Shown here piece after piece: positions 7,812 through 16,673 of a DNA stretch of 16,673 nucleotides (its first letter is position 1; each line of letters begins with the position of its first letter). The stretch comes from Isohypsibius dastychi (taxonomy: Eukaryota > Tardigrada > Eutardigrada > Parachela > Isohypsibiidae), in NCBI GenBank assembly GCA_034696485.1, contig JAQIWT010000655.1:1-16673 (forward strand), in the 5' to 3' direction. Below the pieces are notes generated by a model. It saw nothing but the letters and a program-made list of their open reading frames with translations, did no database searches and was not told the origin of the DNA. Position numbers and translations under genes: made by a program.

Positions 7812-8036
7812 TGGGCAGAACGATCTGCTCGACGCCATGGTCATCTCGTTGACGAAACTGAAAATCTTTTAGAGAGTTATGATGAATTTGAAAAGTTTCA
7901 TATCAAAACCTTGGCATGGGAAAAAAGTGAACAGCACGCCTTGTCATCCAGAATGGCAGGTAACCGATGCTATAATTACGAGATAGATGGTTCAGCGCCT
8001 AATACCCTTAAGCTTGTCATCACTGAGGAGCGATGA
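7812..8036 (+). CDS. Coding segment, possible RPC3 C-terminal end or separate exon
   Basis: This stretch is open for 74 codons. It contains LVDETENLLESYDEFEKFHI, of which VDET..LLESY closely matches the last heptads of animal RPC3 (VDETIFLLESY). It then continues for about 45 residues beyond the usual end of the family (AWEKSEQHALSSRMAG and onward to VITEER, stop TGA 8034-8036). The preceding RPC3 frame ends at 7801 and no simple splice joins them. It may be the true C-terminus with an indel between, a duplicated tail, or an unrelated exon that matches by chance. Confidence 0.35.
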   Translation, partial: WAERSARRHGHLVDETENLLESYDEFEKFHIKTLAWEKSEQHALSSRMAGNRCYNYEIDGSAPNTLKLVITEER

Positions 8037-9027
8037 CGTTTCGTTTTCCAAAAATCGGAAGAACATTTTCTCGACAAAATGTAAAAGTGAATGTATTACT
8101 AAGACCAAAACAGTGTGCATAAAAAATCGGTCGTTTGAGAATGATCAGGGATGTCTGGTCTTGTGTATTTCGTATAATGACTCTCTGTTGCCTCGAAATG
8201 TAGATATTGTGCTGCAAGCTGGACAAGGCAAACCATATTGCATCGTTCTACTATTCTAGAGTCATGAATTCAAGAGTACAGGTTTTATCAAATGGAGCAT
8301 CACCCCTGTCAGATACTAGTATCAACATTCTGTCTACGCCGCTAACACACTTTTGTCTAGGTTTCAAGCGTCTCTTCAGTGGACAGCTCTTTCAGAGACG
8401 ATGGTATGTACTGCTAACATCTGACACTTTTGTGACTACAGTTTCTCCCAGATGGGGCGTAACCTCGCATTATGTACATACATCCACAACTGCGCGTAAT
8501 ACACCACCTTGACAAGATCATGCGGACTAAGCAAACCAGAAGCTTCATAAAGTAGGAACTTTGAAATGAACGTTCATTTTCTGAATGGATATAAGTGTTC
8601 TCTTAGCATTTTACAAGTTAAAAAAGTTGGAACTTAGGTTGAATGAAGCTGTAGACGAAAAACGCTGCTTGTTTCTTAAACTCAACGTAGTGATTAATCA
8701 CTGACTTATGACTGTTTAGCTCTAAATAGCAAGGGACGTCGCAAGCAAGCACATTGACCGAACATTTTCGAAGATCGTTGCTGCAACGATTATTTTGGTG
8801 GCAGTTAGTTTGGTGTACTTAAATTGCCAAATATAATTATCAAGAATTTTATAATATGGATACTGGGAATTGTCAGTGAGCTCTATAATTGGATAATCAG
8901 ATCCGCCCGGATCAATTCTTAATTCTGAAATTACTTTATGATTCGAACGAAATCAGTCTTGCTCTCAAACTTTATTTCTTGATCGCCGACCGGGAGAACT
9001 GACCATTACCCGAAGATCTCTAAAAGC
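8037..9027. other. No convincing gene
   Basis: Only short, low-quality frames are present. One runs on from 8037 to about 8090 and one covers about 8207-8512 with Ser/Thr-rich composition (TSTTARNTPP end). From about 8520 to 9000 the sequence is AT-rich with frequent stops in all frames. No RNA gene or repeat was seen. Confidence 0.4.
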
Positions 9028-9445
9028 ATGCCAGGCGCCCAGATAGTGAGACCTACATCTGCAAAGTCAAGCGGAAACAATCATGAGAAAAGATACTTGC
9101 TAGAAAGCAACGCAAACGACACCAGGATAAACCTCATTAACGAGCTGCAGCCTTGTCTATGTTCAGATTTGTTTGTGCTAGAGACAACAACGGAAAACTA
9201 CTGACTTTGATACTGTCGAAAATTCAGTTGGAAAATATCGAGTTTTTGTGATTTTCATGTTTTCAGTTGAAGATATGATGTGTATCAATCGCGTGAACAC
9301 AAACATTGCTCTTTCCGGAAATATCCGCAAACAGAATATAAAGAATATGAAAGTGATTCACGAGAATTTGCAAGCAGGCGACCAGATTTCGTGAGACTTC
9401 CGGAAAGCATTGAAACGTCGCAAGAAGAATCCATACCCCAAGTGC
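9028..9445 (+). CDS. Small unrecognised charged protein, two frames
   Basis: ATG 9028 opens a 58-codon frame (starts MPGAQIVRPTSAKSSGNNHE) that ends at TGA 9202-9204. Immediately, overlapping by two bases, a second frame opens at 9203 (DFDTVENSVGKYRVF) and runs with one in-frame TGA (9392) to TAA about 9445, ending RRKKNPYPKCFETNN. Within it, GTGATT at 9248 to TTTTCAG at 9266 looks like a 19-nt intron-like segment but is in frame if kept. The antisense frame here is strongly hydrophobic, as expected for a shadow of a charged coding strand. No family is recognised. A one-base shift at about 9200 would fuse the parts into a protein of about 120-140 residues. Confidence 0.4.
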
Positions 9446-9721
9446 TTTGAGACGAACAATTAAAAACTGCATGCTCAAGAATGATTACGAAAATCATGAG
9501 TTGTCAACTATTGATGTGTCACATCATTGTTAAAAACCCCGAGTAACCGGAAAATTGAAACTGAAGTTTCTGAGTTATCACTGGGATAAGAAAAAACCGA
9601 TTAGTCGTGCACAGTCGTGACAGGGACGAACGAAAGACCCGAAAGACAGTGACAAAGTCATTTTTTGACGATGAATGTCTATCAAACTTTTTTATTGCCA
9701 GCCTTTCAACCTTCTTTAGCA

Positions 9722-10047
9722 ACTTGCGACCAAGAGTGGATTTGGGATCTGGGTTGATATAATAGACTCACTGCATACCTCCGGATCATTTACCCCGGCG
9801 ACGTTACAGCCACGTTGCATCTAACCGTGAAACAGTTTGGTACCAGAGGCCAAGATATTGAAAACGGGCCGTTTTTATTTAATGCCGCCTGTTGTGCGGC
9901 AAAGGTCAACTTCGTTTTGACTCAATGAGACCAACGTTCAATAGTTTTGGCCCCGTGGCACCAGAGGTCAGACTGTTTAGGCCTCATGGGGCCATCGCAT
10001 CATTATTCAGGATATAGGTATTTGACATCATGGAGTAACAATATATG
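9722..10047 (+). CDS. Weak coding-like segment with in-frame stops
   Basis: One frame stays largely open, with TGA at 9755 and 9929. It contains IIYPGDVTATLHLTVKQFG and GPFLFNAACCAAKVNFV. The minus strand also has a short plausible frame here (starting MQRGCNVAGVNDPEV), so strand is uncertain. The region also contains a near-palindrome, GGCCCCGTGG at about 9950 facing CATGGGGCC at about 9985. It is either a broken exon or chance. Confidence 0.2.
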
Positions 10048-10439
10048 ATTCGAATTCAATCATTGCACTTATTGCATCTATCTAGATTTTATGTAAAAGA
10101 GAAAAGATCCTCATAAAATATCAACGAAAATAACATTAAAGTAAGAACTCAGTGATGTATTTGGTTGAAAAATTTCATGACTTGTCTAGATACAATATCT
10201 TTGCGGATTCACCATTCGTGACCTTTGCCGAACTGAAAGGTTGTCCGACTTACTATTTCCAATGCTCCACGAATTGTTAAATCAAGGCGACATTCAACAA
10301 AAACTGAAATAAAGTGGAATGTAACAACGCTTGATACCAGTGTCACCAAATCTTGCAGTTCGATCACAACGACCCACAGTTGATCTTTTGTATGCTTAGT
10401 AACATCGCACTCGATATGCCGGTGACTAAGAAAAGCTCA
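10048..10439. other. AT-rich stretch, nothing identified
   Basis: Frequent stops occur in all frames. No repeat or RNA-like structure was seen. It forms the left flank of the transposon insertion. Confidence 0.5.
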
Positions 10440-10448
10440 GCCAGCATG
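10440..10448. repeat. Left target-site duplication, 9 bp
   Basis: GCCAGCATG abuts the first base of the left inverted repeat. An identical 9-mer abuts the right end at 11407-11415. Confidence 0.85.
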
Positions 10449-10602
10449 GGCTAAGTAAGTACCTTCCTGTCACTCTTCCTGTCCCTCGACATTATCTCCC
10501 TCTCCCACGGCATAACTTTCCTGTTCCTCGGTCAGTGCCTCCCTGCTCCTACGGTAGTACCTCCTACTGTTCCTTGTGGTCAGTACCTCCTACTCCTACT
10601 TG
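10449..10602 (+). repeat. Left terminal inverted repeat with tandem sub-repeats
   Basis: 154 bp, pyrimidine-rich on the plus strand. It is made of about six degenerate copies of a unit close to AGTACCTCCCTGTTCCTCGG, clearest at 10535-10602. It pairs with 11253-11406. Confidence 0.88.
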
Positions 10603-10801
10603 TTTGGCCTTGCGAAAAATTCATTCTAGAAAAGAAAAGATTCATTTCTTCATGAAATCTGATTCAGCGCCACACGAAACACCCGACAGTTCCAACTCGT
10701 ATGTTAACAAATAACACGAAATATGCTTCTTCGCATATATAGTCAGTTAATACAAACAAACATGTAAACAATATCTTATGATGGAATAGTTCAACAATTA
10801 A

Positions 10802-10816
10802 GTCTGTTGAACAGAC
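10802..10816. repeat. Perfect 7-bp-arm palindrome inside the transposon
   Basis: GTCTGTT-G-AACAGAC lies within TTAA...CTAA-like flanks that are also partly symmetric. It is near the middle of the element's internal region and could be a protein-binding site or chance. Confidence 0.5.
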
Positions 10817-11252
10817 TAACAATCTTCCCTATTCTGTTGATTTCAGTATTTTTGTTAGACAAACTGACTTATTACGTTTCAACATCTTGATGGAAAGATT
10901 ATTTCATCTACAACTTATGTCACTCTAAGTATTGCCGAGAATCAGAACCCTTCAAAATTTAAAAAAAGAAATCACAACGATGTGGAAGCCATGTTATCTT
11001 CTCCTGAGCTCACTGCCTTCAAACTGGCTCAAACAAGTCACCTCTTATTTTCGAGCTGCCGAAAAGTTTCAACGAATAGGAACTGCTACGTTCGAAGGTT
11101 GCTAGCTGATTCACTGAGTAGGTTTTTCGCAGTAACAACGTATGATTCCGTCGAATAAATGTATCCAAATAGAAAATCATAAATCATGTATTGGCATTAT
11201 AATGCAAGAAATAAAAATTTCCCCTTAATTTATTGTCAAAAAGTTACAAGAT

Positions 11253-11406
11253 CGAGTAGGAGTGGAAGGTATTGACCACAAGGTACAGTAGGAGGTACTG
11301 CCGTAGGAGCAGGGAGGTACTGACCGAGGGACCGGGAGGTAATGCCGTAGGAGAGGAAGATTCTGCCGAGGGACAGGGAGAGGGACAGGGAGGTACTTAC
11401 CTAGCC
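11253..11406 (-). repeat. Right terminal inverted repeat with tandem sub-repeats
   Basis: Purine-rich on the plus strand. The reverse complement aligns base for base with 10449-10602, with about 21 substitutions, mostly transitions, and no indels. The same sub-repeats are seen. Confidence 0.88.
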
Positions 11407-11415
11407 GCCAGCATG
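11407..11415. repeat. Right target-site duplication, 9 bp
   Basis: GCCAGCATG is identical to 10440-10448 and directly follows the terminal GGTACTTACCTAGCC. Confidence 0.85.
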
Positions 11416-11627
11416 AGGATTGGTTGTTGATTAGTGGATTTGCAGTATAGGGTCCTATATTCAGTTTTGATTCAGATGGTCATGTCCGATGGATCAAATT
11501 CCCTCGCTGTTGTCTACTGGAAGAAACGCCAGTGATGACCGCATAAGAGTTGTTCACACTCAAACGAGAACAGCTCTCAAACTGGCATTTAAAGTGACAG
11601 GTAATTTTGTTCAGATGAATTTCTCGA

Positions 11628-11998
11628 ATGAAGATCCGAATACATATGATCTGTCGGGAGTCAAAGATTCCAATCAGGCTGATGCGGGGTTTTGCTTCTT
11701 TTCCTCAGGTGGAAATGCGCGAACTGTCATTCCTTCTTTTCCACAATTCAATTTATTATTTTGACTCCAACTCAAGAACAACCAGTAGCTTCGCAGAACA
11801 ACGTTCATATTTATTTGTTTCTAGGAGCGGTCTCTCTTGCACCTGCTCCATAATATCCATATCACTCCAAGCTGCAACGAACCACGACGTCATCATCCAG
11901 TTAGGTCTAGAAATCAAACATCCTGGAGATTCTGCCTTTGATATGGTATCGGTAATCAAGAAAAGTTTCGAAACTGCAGATCCACTCATCAGGAGGAA
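11628..11998 (+). CDS. Possible exon with GTAAGA donor
   Basis: One frame is open for 123 codons. Its last 45 or so look protein-like (HDVIIQLGLEIKHPGDSAFD, then SVIKKSFETADPLIRR) and end at AA|GTAAGA, a good donor at 11999. The first half is poor in coding signs, and a second frame over 11489-11764 competes with it. The minus strand 11756-11989 is also open. No family is recognised and strand is uncertain. Confidence 0.25.
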
Positions 11999-12381
11999 GT
12001 AAGAAACAAATATACCGAAGCAGTTCAGCCGAGCTGAGTGTGCAATATCCGAAGATTCTTTAGTGTTACGATCCGAATTTCAGAAATCAATATACATGAT
12101 TTGAGAACGTGTATGAATACAATTAAAAGTCAGAACCTTCAACCAACATCCGCAATCGAAACTTACCGCTTTCATCAGTCTGACTTTCTATTTCTTGTAG
12201 ATCTCTGCGGTGGGTTTAAACTTGCAGCTGCTGTGCTTCAGGATTTTTGGTTGGTCTCTGGCCAAGATGATTGTCGTTACCTCCTATTGCATTTCCAACG
12301 AAACCTTATTTTGCTCAGTTGATGCTACCACTGTTCTTGTTAAGTTCGTATCTCACTTTGTTGGCTTAATACTAACGAGGC

Positions 12382-12778
12382 TCACAGATTTTTTCGAACA
12401 TTTTTTGTTTTAAGAATCCCAGAAGTCTTGGGAGTTTTTGTGCCGGCATCCAGTTGGGAAACAATGGGAACAGCAACCTGCTGCCGAATGGGTCGTGGTT
12501 CGAGGGAGTTCTGGACCAGGGTGATCACATTCAAGTTTTCGTGCACAATGAACTTATCTTGGTCGAAAATTTGAGAATCACTCCTTCCTCCTTATCGGTC
12601 GGACGCATGTCAACAATCCAGCCTAAATTCTTCAGTAACACGTTATTTCTACAGATATATACATCTGCGGAACATTATGCCATTTGAGCATAGCCTGTAG
12701 TTGCAGATACTGATCGAAATCATAGTCTTTCTCAGATGTTTGGACTGCGTTCTGTTTCCCCATATCACCAAGTGGTTG
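12382..12778 (-). CDS. Minus-strand coding segments, possible C-terminal tail of CAP-G-like gene
   Basis: Two minus-strand pieces look coding. 12778-12632 contains SEKDYDFDQYLQLQAMLKWH and NVPQMYISVE. 12582-12382 contains DSQIFDQDKFIVHENLNV and GTKTPKTSGILKTKNVRK. Codons favour C or G in third position. The Lys/Thr/Ser-rich second piece resembles a disordered tail. A plus-strand frame over 12454-12687 is also open. They follow the CAP-G-like segments in the right direction, but linkage is only inferred, and there is a frame change at about 12600. Confidence 0.3.
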
Positions 12779-13789
12779 TTAAGCCGGTAAACCTGCCTAT
12801 GAATTGAGTGGCTGGGATGATGGCCGAAACTGGGTGGGGTCTCTGATTGAGTTGTCAACAAAACCGGTTTTCGACGCGGGTCGTAATCGTGATTTTCATC
12901 AGAGATGATGACGGCCTAACTGAAGATTTCGTGAAGTCTCTCAGCTATGAAAGTCGATCTCCGTGTGAGTCGATACGACAGTTTAGATCACGACAACTTG
13001 AAGCACGTTCACAAACTGGATTTTCACGAGATGATTCCTCGCTTCTCGGTTCTGTCATTTTGAAGGAAATTAACTGAGAGCAATGTGCAAGAAGCTCTTT
13101 TGATGTTCGAATGCGCCCCTACATTTTTGTGATTCGTGGAAGTTGGAATGAGTGGCAAGACGTCTGCTTGCCCACTCGATTGCCCCTCACATGGATGAAA
13201 CGCTTAACCTTCTTCGTGACAAATCATATTTGTTTTCATTCGGCTTAAGACGCTTCAAATAAACTGAGTGTTTGAACCACCCAGTTAAACTCCCTGGACG
13301 CTCGCGGATTCTGATATGAGTGATTCCCCTACATCATCTTCTCCTACATCATATCTTCAAAACCTGACTCTGACTGCTGGCGCCTGCAGCATCAAAATTT
13401 GTTTGCTTATACATCAACAAGCATGGCTTCTTTGAACACAAATATACACGAATAATAAAGAAACACACGTTTTTAAAACCTGCGACCTTTGATTCAAGTG
13501 AGAAAACTAAGATGTTTAACAATGTTCATGAAAACTGATGACATCTGCTCATAACGAAGTACTACCAGAGCTGAGTAAAAATCTATTAGTTTATGTTCTT
13601 TAGATTGATGGATTGGAACTTGTTCCTTCCCGTGCTCCTGCTTGTAAACTACGAAATGCAAGACTTTTTTTAAGAAAATATTCTTAATTGATTGCATCCC
13701 GAATCTTTATATTCACGTCACGAAACACCTGATATTTCCGCTCGCTCACCTGAACATTCAACAGCTGTCGATCCCAATGGATCCCGAGA
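12779..13789 (-). other. Ambiguous stretch, both strands partly open
   Basis: On the minus strand, 13035-12930 could encode an acidic Ser-rich piece (MTEPRSEESSRENPV) and 13362-13320 an acidic one (EDDVGESLISES). Both suit a linker or tail of the CAP-G-like gene. On the plus strand, 12847-13077 and 12950-13250 have competing frames (for example MKVDLRVSRYDSLDHDN). 13440-13690 is AT-rich. I could not decide the strand. Confidence 0.25.
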
Positions 13790-14236
13790 TCACGGGCAGG
13801 GGAATCGCTTGAAATTTCTCATAGGTTTGCTGCAGATCGTTTCAAGCTTCATCCAGTGCCGGGTCTGTGTCATATTGAGGACCTGGAGATAGCGGAGCTG
13901 GTCATTAAATTCACTGCCCGAATCTCTTCACATGATGTGGATTCTTGTGGGGTTACTACTTCTTCCCTATATTTCTTCCATGCAACAGAATTTCAGAAGC
14001 TCGTGAAAACCCCGGAGAAGGAGTTTGATTGCGGTTAAGCTCAATTTCACGATTCAATCTTTAAAATCTCGACCAATATTGCGCTAATTTGCGCCGTTGA
14101 AGTCCTTCGGACCCAACGCAGCAAGGTTCTTATAATCCGTCTTGAACTTTCCTGGGGCGTCGATGGTCCCGGGCTCCCGGCCTGCTCGGCGACCTTGGCT
14201 TGGAGTTTTGAGTGCTTGAAGATCCTTGAAGGTCCA
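13790..14236 (-). CDS. CAP-G-like middle segments
   Basis: Reading along the minus strand, 14236-14084 holds an unplaced basic piece (PGKFKTDYKNLAALGPKDFN). 14006-13956 encodes RASEILLHGRNIGKK, which resembles the condensin CAP-G motif 'AAEGLAKLLLSGRL'. 13924-13790 includes FNDQLRYLQVLNM, which resembles the adjacent family motif 'ED.QLR..LGVFF'. These two motifs neighbour each other in CAP-G in the same order. Stops and frame changes separate the pieces. The plus strand is also open over 13856-14038. The assignment rests on remembered motifs and is tentative. Confidence 0.35.
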
Positions 14237-14757
14237 GGCTTGACCAGCAAGACAGTCGCACGGAAATGCTCATTGGCTTCAAACTTGTTGGCTCCCTTCG
14301 TTCTAGCTTCTGCCTCACCCCGCTAACCCCAAAACCGAGCTATGACTTGGAAGCCCCGCAGAACATCTGACAGCACTGGCAAAGCATCTGGCAGAACAGA
14401 CTGAAAAAATACCAATATGCTGATGAATATGATCTTCAGTTATCGACTGATATCAAGACGTTTTCGGATGAGTCTAACTTTGACGATCCTTATTTTGGCA
14501 GTTGATGAAGGGGCAGTTGATTCCACTATGGCTCGAATCATGGTCACACAATACGATGTGATTCTGATTCAGGTCATTGTGTAATCGCAACTTAACTTTT
14601 CTCTTGCGGAAACTGATGATCTCGATGAAGGACCAGCATGAGTTGGTTCAATGACTTCCAAACACAGGGCGTCACGTTTAAGATCAGGTATTCTGTGACT
14701 ATGAGAAGAACTGCGTTTTACAATGCAGTTGGAGAATGAACAAAAGTGACAATACTT

Positions 14758-14955
14758 TCATAACACCAGAATGAACGAGCCCTCGATCCTAACACTATTG
14801 ATCAGTTTTGCCGTTATTCTGGTATCGAGATCATCGACAAGTTCCCCCGACGTGATAACGAGCTGCTGAAACAAATTTTGCATACCCAATTGCGACTGAC
14901 AAACTTCGGTTATACGGTTAAATGGACAAAACTTTTCACAATCAAGCGGTGGCAT
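14758..14955 (-). CDS. CAP-G-like segment with QQL motif
   Basis: This minus-strand frame is open for 65 codons. Its centre MQNLFQQLVITSGELVDDLD followed by TRITAKLINSV matches the pattern 'EFI.QQL..I...LD..DE.GR..L' that I associate with condensin CAP-G (NCAPG/Ycg1), a helical repeat just after the middle of the HEAT array. It lies downstream, on the minus strand, of the N-terminal pieces. Downstream again, 14700-14650 holds HRIPDLKRDALCLEVIE, similar to the CAP-G 'HP...LR..AL.CLGL' repeat. Confidence 0.45.
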   Translation of the reverse strand: MPPLDCEKFCPFNRITEVCQSQLGMQNLFQQLVITSGELVDDLDTRITAKLINSVRIEGSFILVL

Positions 14956-15239
14956 GTCACTTCATCGTCCGTGATGTGGCTTTGAGCTGGAGTTCTCTGC
15001 GTCTCGATAGATTCGAAAAACGAAAAACGAATAATGATCCTCTCGAAAGTGGCTTTACCAACATATTCTTGTATCATTTAGATCGTCTCACGTCTTGTTG
15101 AAAGTTCCAAGTTCAGAACACCCAAGCCGCGAGGATTTTCAATATTTTGAACTTCGAACGCTCAACCTGCGGTTGCGGTAGGGCAAACGTTAAAGAAGCT
15201 CAGGTGGTAACTCCATTTTTGGAGAGAACCCTTAGACAG

Positions 15240-16299
15240 ATCTGGTTAATGAACGATTAGAGAACGAGTGTATTTTCAACACTTTGAGTGCGTGCTCAGA
15301 GGTTTTGATGGGTAATTGTTGCATCACTGTGGTGGATTTTTTTTGGCGTGAGTTGGCGGTGAGGTCCTGCCAAAAGCCAAAAATAAAAGCAACGGTGATT
15401 CTTGTGGTACAGTCGATTCCGAATGGGCAAGTTCTTGCGAAATTCATTTGAGACCTTTGCCAACTGCCTCGAAGCCTTTTGATTTCCGCCGGAGACTCTG
15501 TGTACGAGTTTTCAGCTGAGTTTGATGAGGATCTACAAGATCCGAATCAGAATAACCAGATCAGTCTCAGGAATCTGATGATCATCATCGTCCAAACTGG
15601 AGAGAAATTACTCCCTCACAGTTTGCGCATCTATTTTCGCAATTCTGTCCCGGCGATTAACATAGCGGTGAAGTCTTGCAACAATAACAGCTTGCGTGAT
15701 ACCTTGAATCTCGTAATCTGTGGAAAACGAGTGGGCCCCATCTGACAAGACCTGCGATAGAAATTGAGTAGCAGTCGTCACTGCATCATGTTCTTGATAT
15801 TCTGAAAAAGTCGCAATAAATGTGCGCAAAAAACGACTCATTCCTTTCCAGAAGATTCGGTGTATAATCAAACCAAGACATGCTGCAGTAAATAAATGAG
15901 ACAGTTCCATCGCGAACGGTTTCCACTGGATGGTGCTCGATGCTCCTGGGTACTACGAGTAGTTCTACGAGTTTGTCACAGCTTTGTAATATATGACGCG
16001 TTGGTCTCCGATGGAAGTTCGTAGCATCAGTCGATTCGTGACTCTCATGCTATCTTCGCTGTCTATCCCTTCGGGAACTTTATCAGAGGTTACTAAGATT
16101 TGTTTGCTCATTTCAGTACATTCATGTCTACGTCTTGCATTTGATATACCATGGCATCTTTGAAGCCTTAAATAGCAGTCCCCCATCAGCGATGCTGAAT
16201 TGCCAGTATGTGCGTCAGTATTTCCTGGACCTTTTCTGAAGAGGATTCTGAGGTGAGCTCGCTCAGGAAGAGTACCCACCGTTTGAGTTCATTATTCAT
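15240..16299 (-). CDS. NCAPG: Condensin subunit CAP-G-like, N-terminal HEAT region
   Basis: CAP-G is the kleisin-bound HEAT-repeat subunit of condensin, which compacts mitotic chromosomes and binds DNA. Minus-strand pieces, in order: ATG 16299 starts MNNELKRWVLFLSELTSESS followed by EKVQEILTHILA, helical like the first CAP-G repeats. 16150-15965 is basic/acidic (SDKVPEGIDSEDSMRVTNRL). 15952-15608 contains MSRFLRTFIATFSEYQEHDA, then TQFLSQVLSD and ITQAVIVARL, resembling 'YLFTFLL.SHEA....VRFR...LINKLL' and 'I..AML.RLKD'. 15585-15535 reads DDDDHQIPETDLVILIRIL, like the acidic loop and next helix. 15447-15330 is weaker (RQLTPKKI). Two in-frame TAGs (15965, about 15953) fall in a stretch removable as a 27- or 45-nt GT...AG intron. 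The frame change near 16190 is unsolved. Alternative: another HEAT protein. Confidence 0.45.
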
Positions 16300-16673
16300 G
16301 GTTTTAAAGGATCCAAATCACGTGAGCGAGAGATGAGCAGTATGTGCGGTGACGAAGAATCCGAGGAAGACATGTCGGAACTTGTGCATGACAGTAGCTT
16401 CAAGTTCTCTTCCCGGGTGGCTAGAGTGGACTTTCATGATATCAGTCATGATGCTTGCCCAATAAGAAAATTTGCCCTAATACAAAGTTGACTGGCACCA
16501 TTGCAAGCTAAAATTCGAGATCTAAGTCAAAACACGCTGAGATGACCGCAGTTGATTTTTTTACTCTAGGAGGTGGGGAGCAAGCTGATGTTTATTTTTC
16601 TTCATTGTATTTTCATAGTTCAGTCGCCCAATAGACCAAAGTATAGATAAGTGGGTGGGACCACAATGCTACC
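16300..16673. other. No convincing gene; possible upstream region of the minus-strand gene
   Basis: Short plus-strand frames (for example an acidic piece near 16340-16400, SEEDMSELVHDSSF-like) are present but unsupported. The stretch lies upstream of the minus-strand ATG at 16297-16299, so it may hold its promoter. No specific element was seen. Confidence 0.35.

Larger units (their letters stand above)
10449..11406. mobile_element. Non-autonomous inverted-repeat transposon (Foldback/Mutator-like), 958 bp
   Basis: The element begins GGCTAAGTAAGTACC and ends GGTACTTACCTAGCC. The 154-bp terminal inverted repeats align without a gap at roughly 85% identity by eye. Both ends are flanked by the same 9-bp sequence, GCCAGCATG, a target-site duplication. 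Nine-bp duplications together with long inverted repeats are typical of Mutator-like elements and of Drosophila-type Foldback elements. Each arm is itself built from degenerate repeats of about 22-26 bp, a Foldback hallmark. The internal 650 bp are AT-rich and encode no transposase, so movement would need an autonomous relative elsewhere. The orientation is arbitrary. Arm divergence suggests an old insertion, or arms that were never identical. Confidence 0.88.

Noticed and set aside
9631-9650. Short tandem-like CGAAAGAC words
   Set aside because: Only two copies of 8 bp; within chance for a purine-rich stretch.
10603-11252. Transposase gene inside the transposon
   Set aside because: The interior is AT-rich with stops in every frame; no coding frame of useful length is present.
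12201-12413. Hydrophobic plus-strand frame after a TTTCTTGTAG acceptor, like a membrane protein end
   Set aside because: The opposite strand reads as Lys/Glu-rich protein-like pieces in line with the minus-strand gene, so the hydrophobicity is more likely an antisense effect. Not fully excluded.
13856-14326. Plus-strand frame open through one TAA, with fair codon use
   Set aside because: The minus strand over the same bases carries two collinear CAP-G-like motifs; I judged those more specific, at modest confidence.
1723-15965. Alternative genetic code (stop codons read as amino acids)
   Set aside because: In-frame stops of all three kinds occur, but only about once per 130 codons, and the long 419-codon frame uses only CAA/CAG for Gln and has no internal stop. 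A reassigned code would use the reassigned codons often.
1-16673. tRNA, rRNA or CRISPR features
   Set aside because: No cloverleaf with a GGTTCGA-type T-loop and matching A box was found, nor any regular spaced repeat array; the three-copy 14-mer at 5060-5168 lacks CRISPR repeat length.

Overview
The window looks like nuclear DNA of a eukaryote, probably a small or fast-evolving animal, but the phylum cannot be read from the sequence. Coding segments are short and change frame. Several are joined by GT...AG introns with pyrimidine-rich acceptors (for example 1154-1475 and 1674-1782). There are no operons or Shine-Dalgarno sites, an AATAAA lies downstream of the first gene, and the two proteins that can be placed are eukaryote-specific (an RNA polymerase III subunit and a condensin subunit).

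Layout. 1-500: non-coding, with G-runs and a run of 14 C. 509-4283 (+): a multi-exon gene of unknown family. It has a front part rich in beta-type segments, a long central exon (1968 to about 3134) with a Cys cluster, and a basic Ser/Pro-rich tail. 4284-5170: intergenic, with a 16-bp direct repeat, two hairpins and a three-copy 14-mer repeat. About 5245-6121 (+): coding segments for an unrecognised protein with an Ala/Glu/Pro-rich middle. 6113-7801 (+): a divergent RNA polymerase III subunit RPC3 (POLR3C) gene, with an extra related segment up to 8036. 8037-9027: little to see. 9028-9445 and 9722-10047 (+): two weaker coding segments. 10449-11406: a clean non-autonomous inverted-repeat transposon with a perfect 9-bp target duplication. 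11628-11998 (+): one weak exon. About 12382-16299 (-): coding segments along the minus strand, best explained as a condensin CAP-G (NCAPG)-like HEAT-repeat gene. 16300-16673: nothing convincing.

The main puzzle is that nearly every gene is open only in pieces of 50-400 codons that switch frame or meet a stop. In the first gene, ordinary introns explain several switches. In RPC3, GT...AG introns of only 25-48 nt would restore a frame that also follows the known protein. Elsewhere no such solution was found. Ultra-short introns, decaying gene copies and indel errors in the assembly are all possible. The ungapped 154-bp alignment of the transposon ends argues mildly against dense indel error. 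Transcript reads would decide. The genes share no visible pathway; RPC3 and CAP-G are both nuclear housekeeping proteins.
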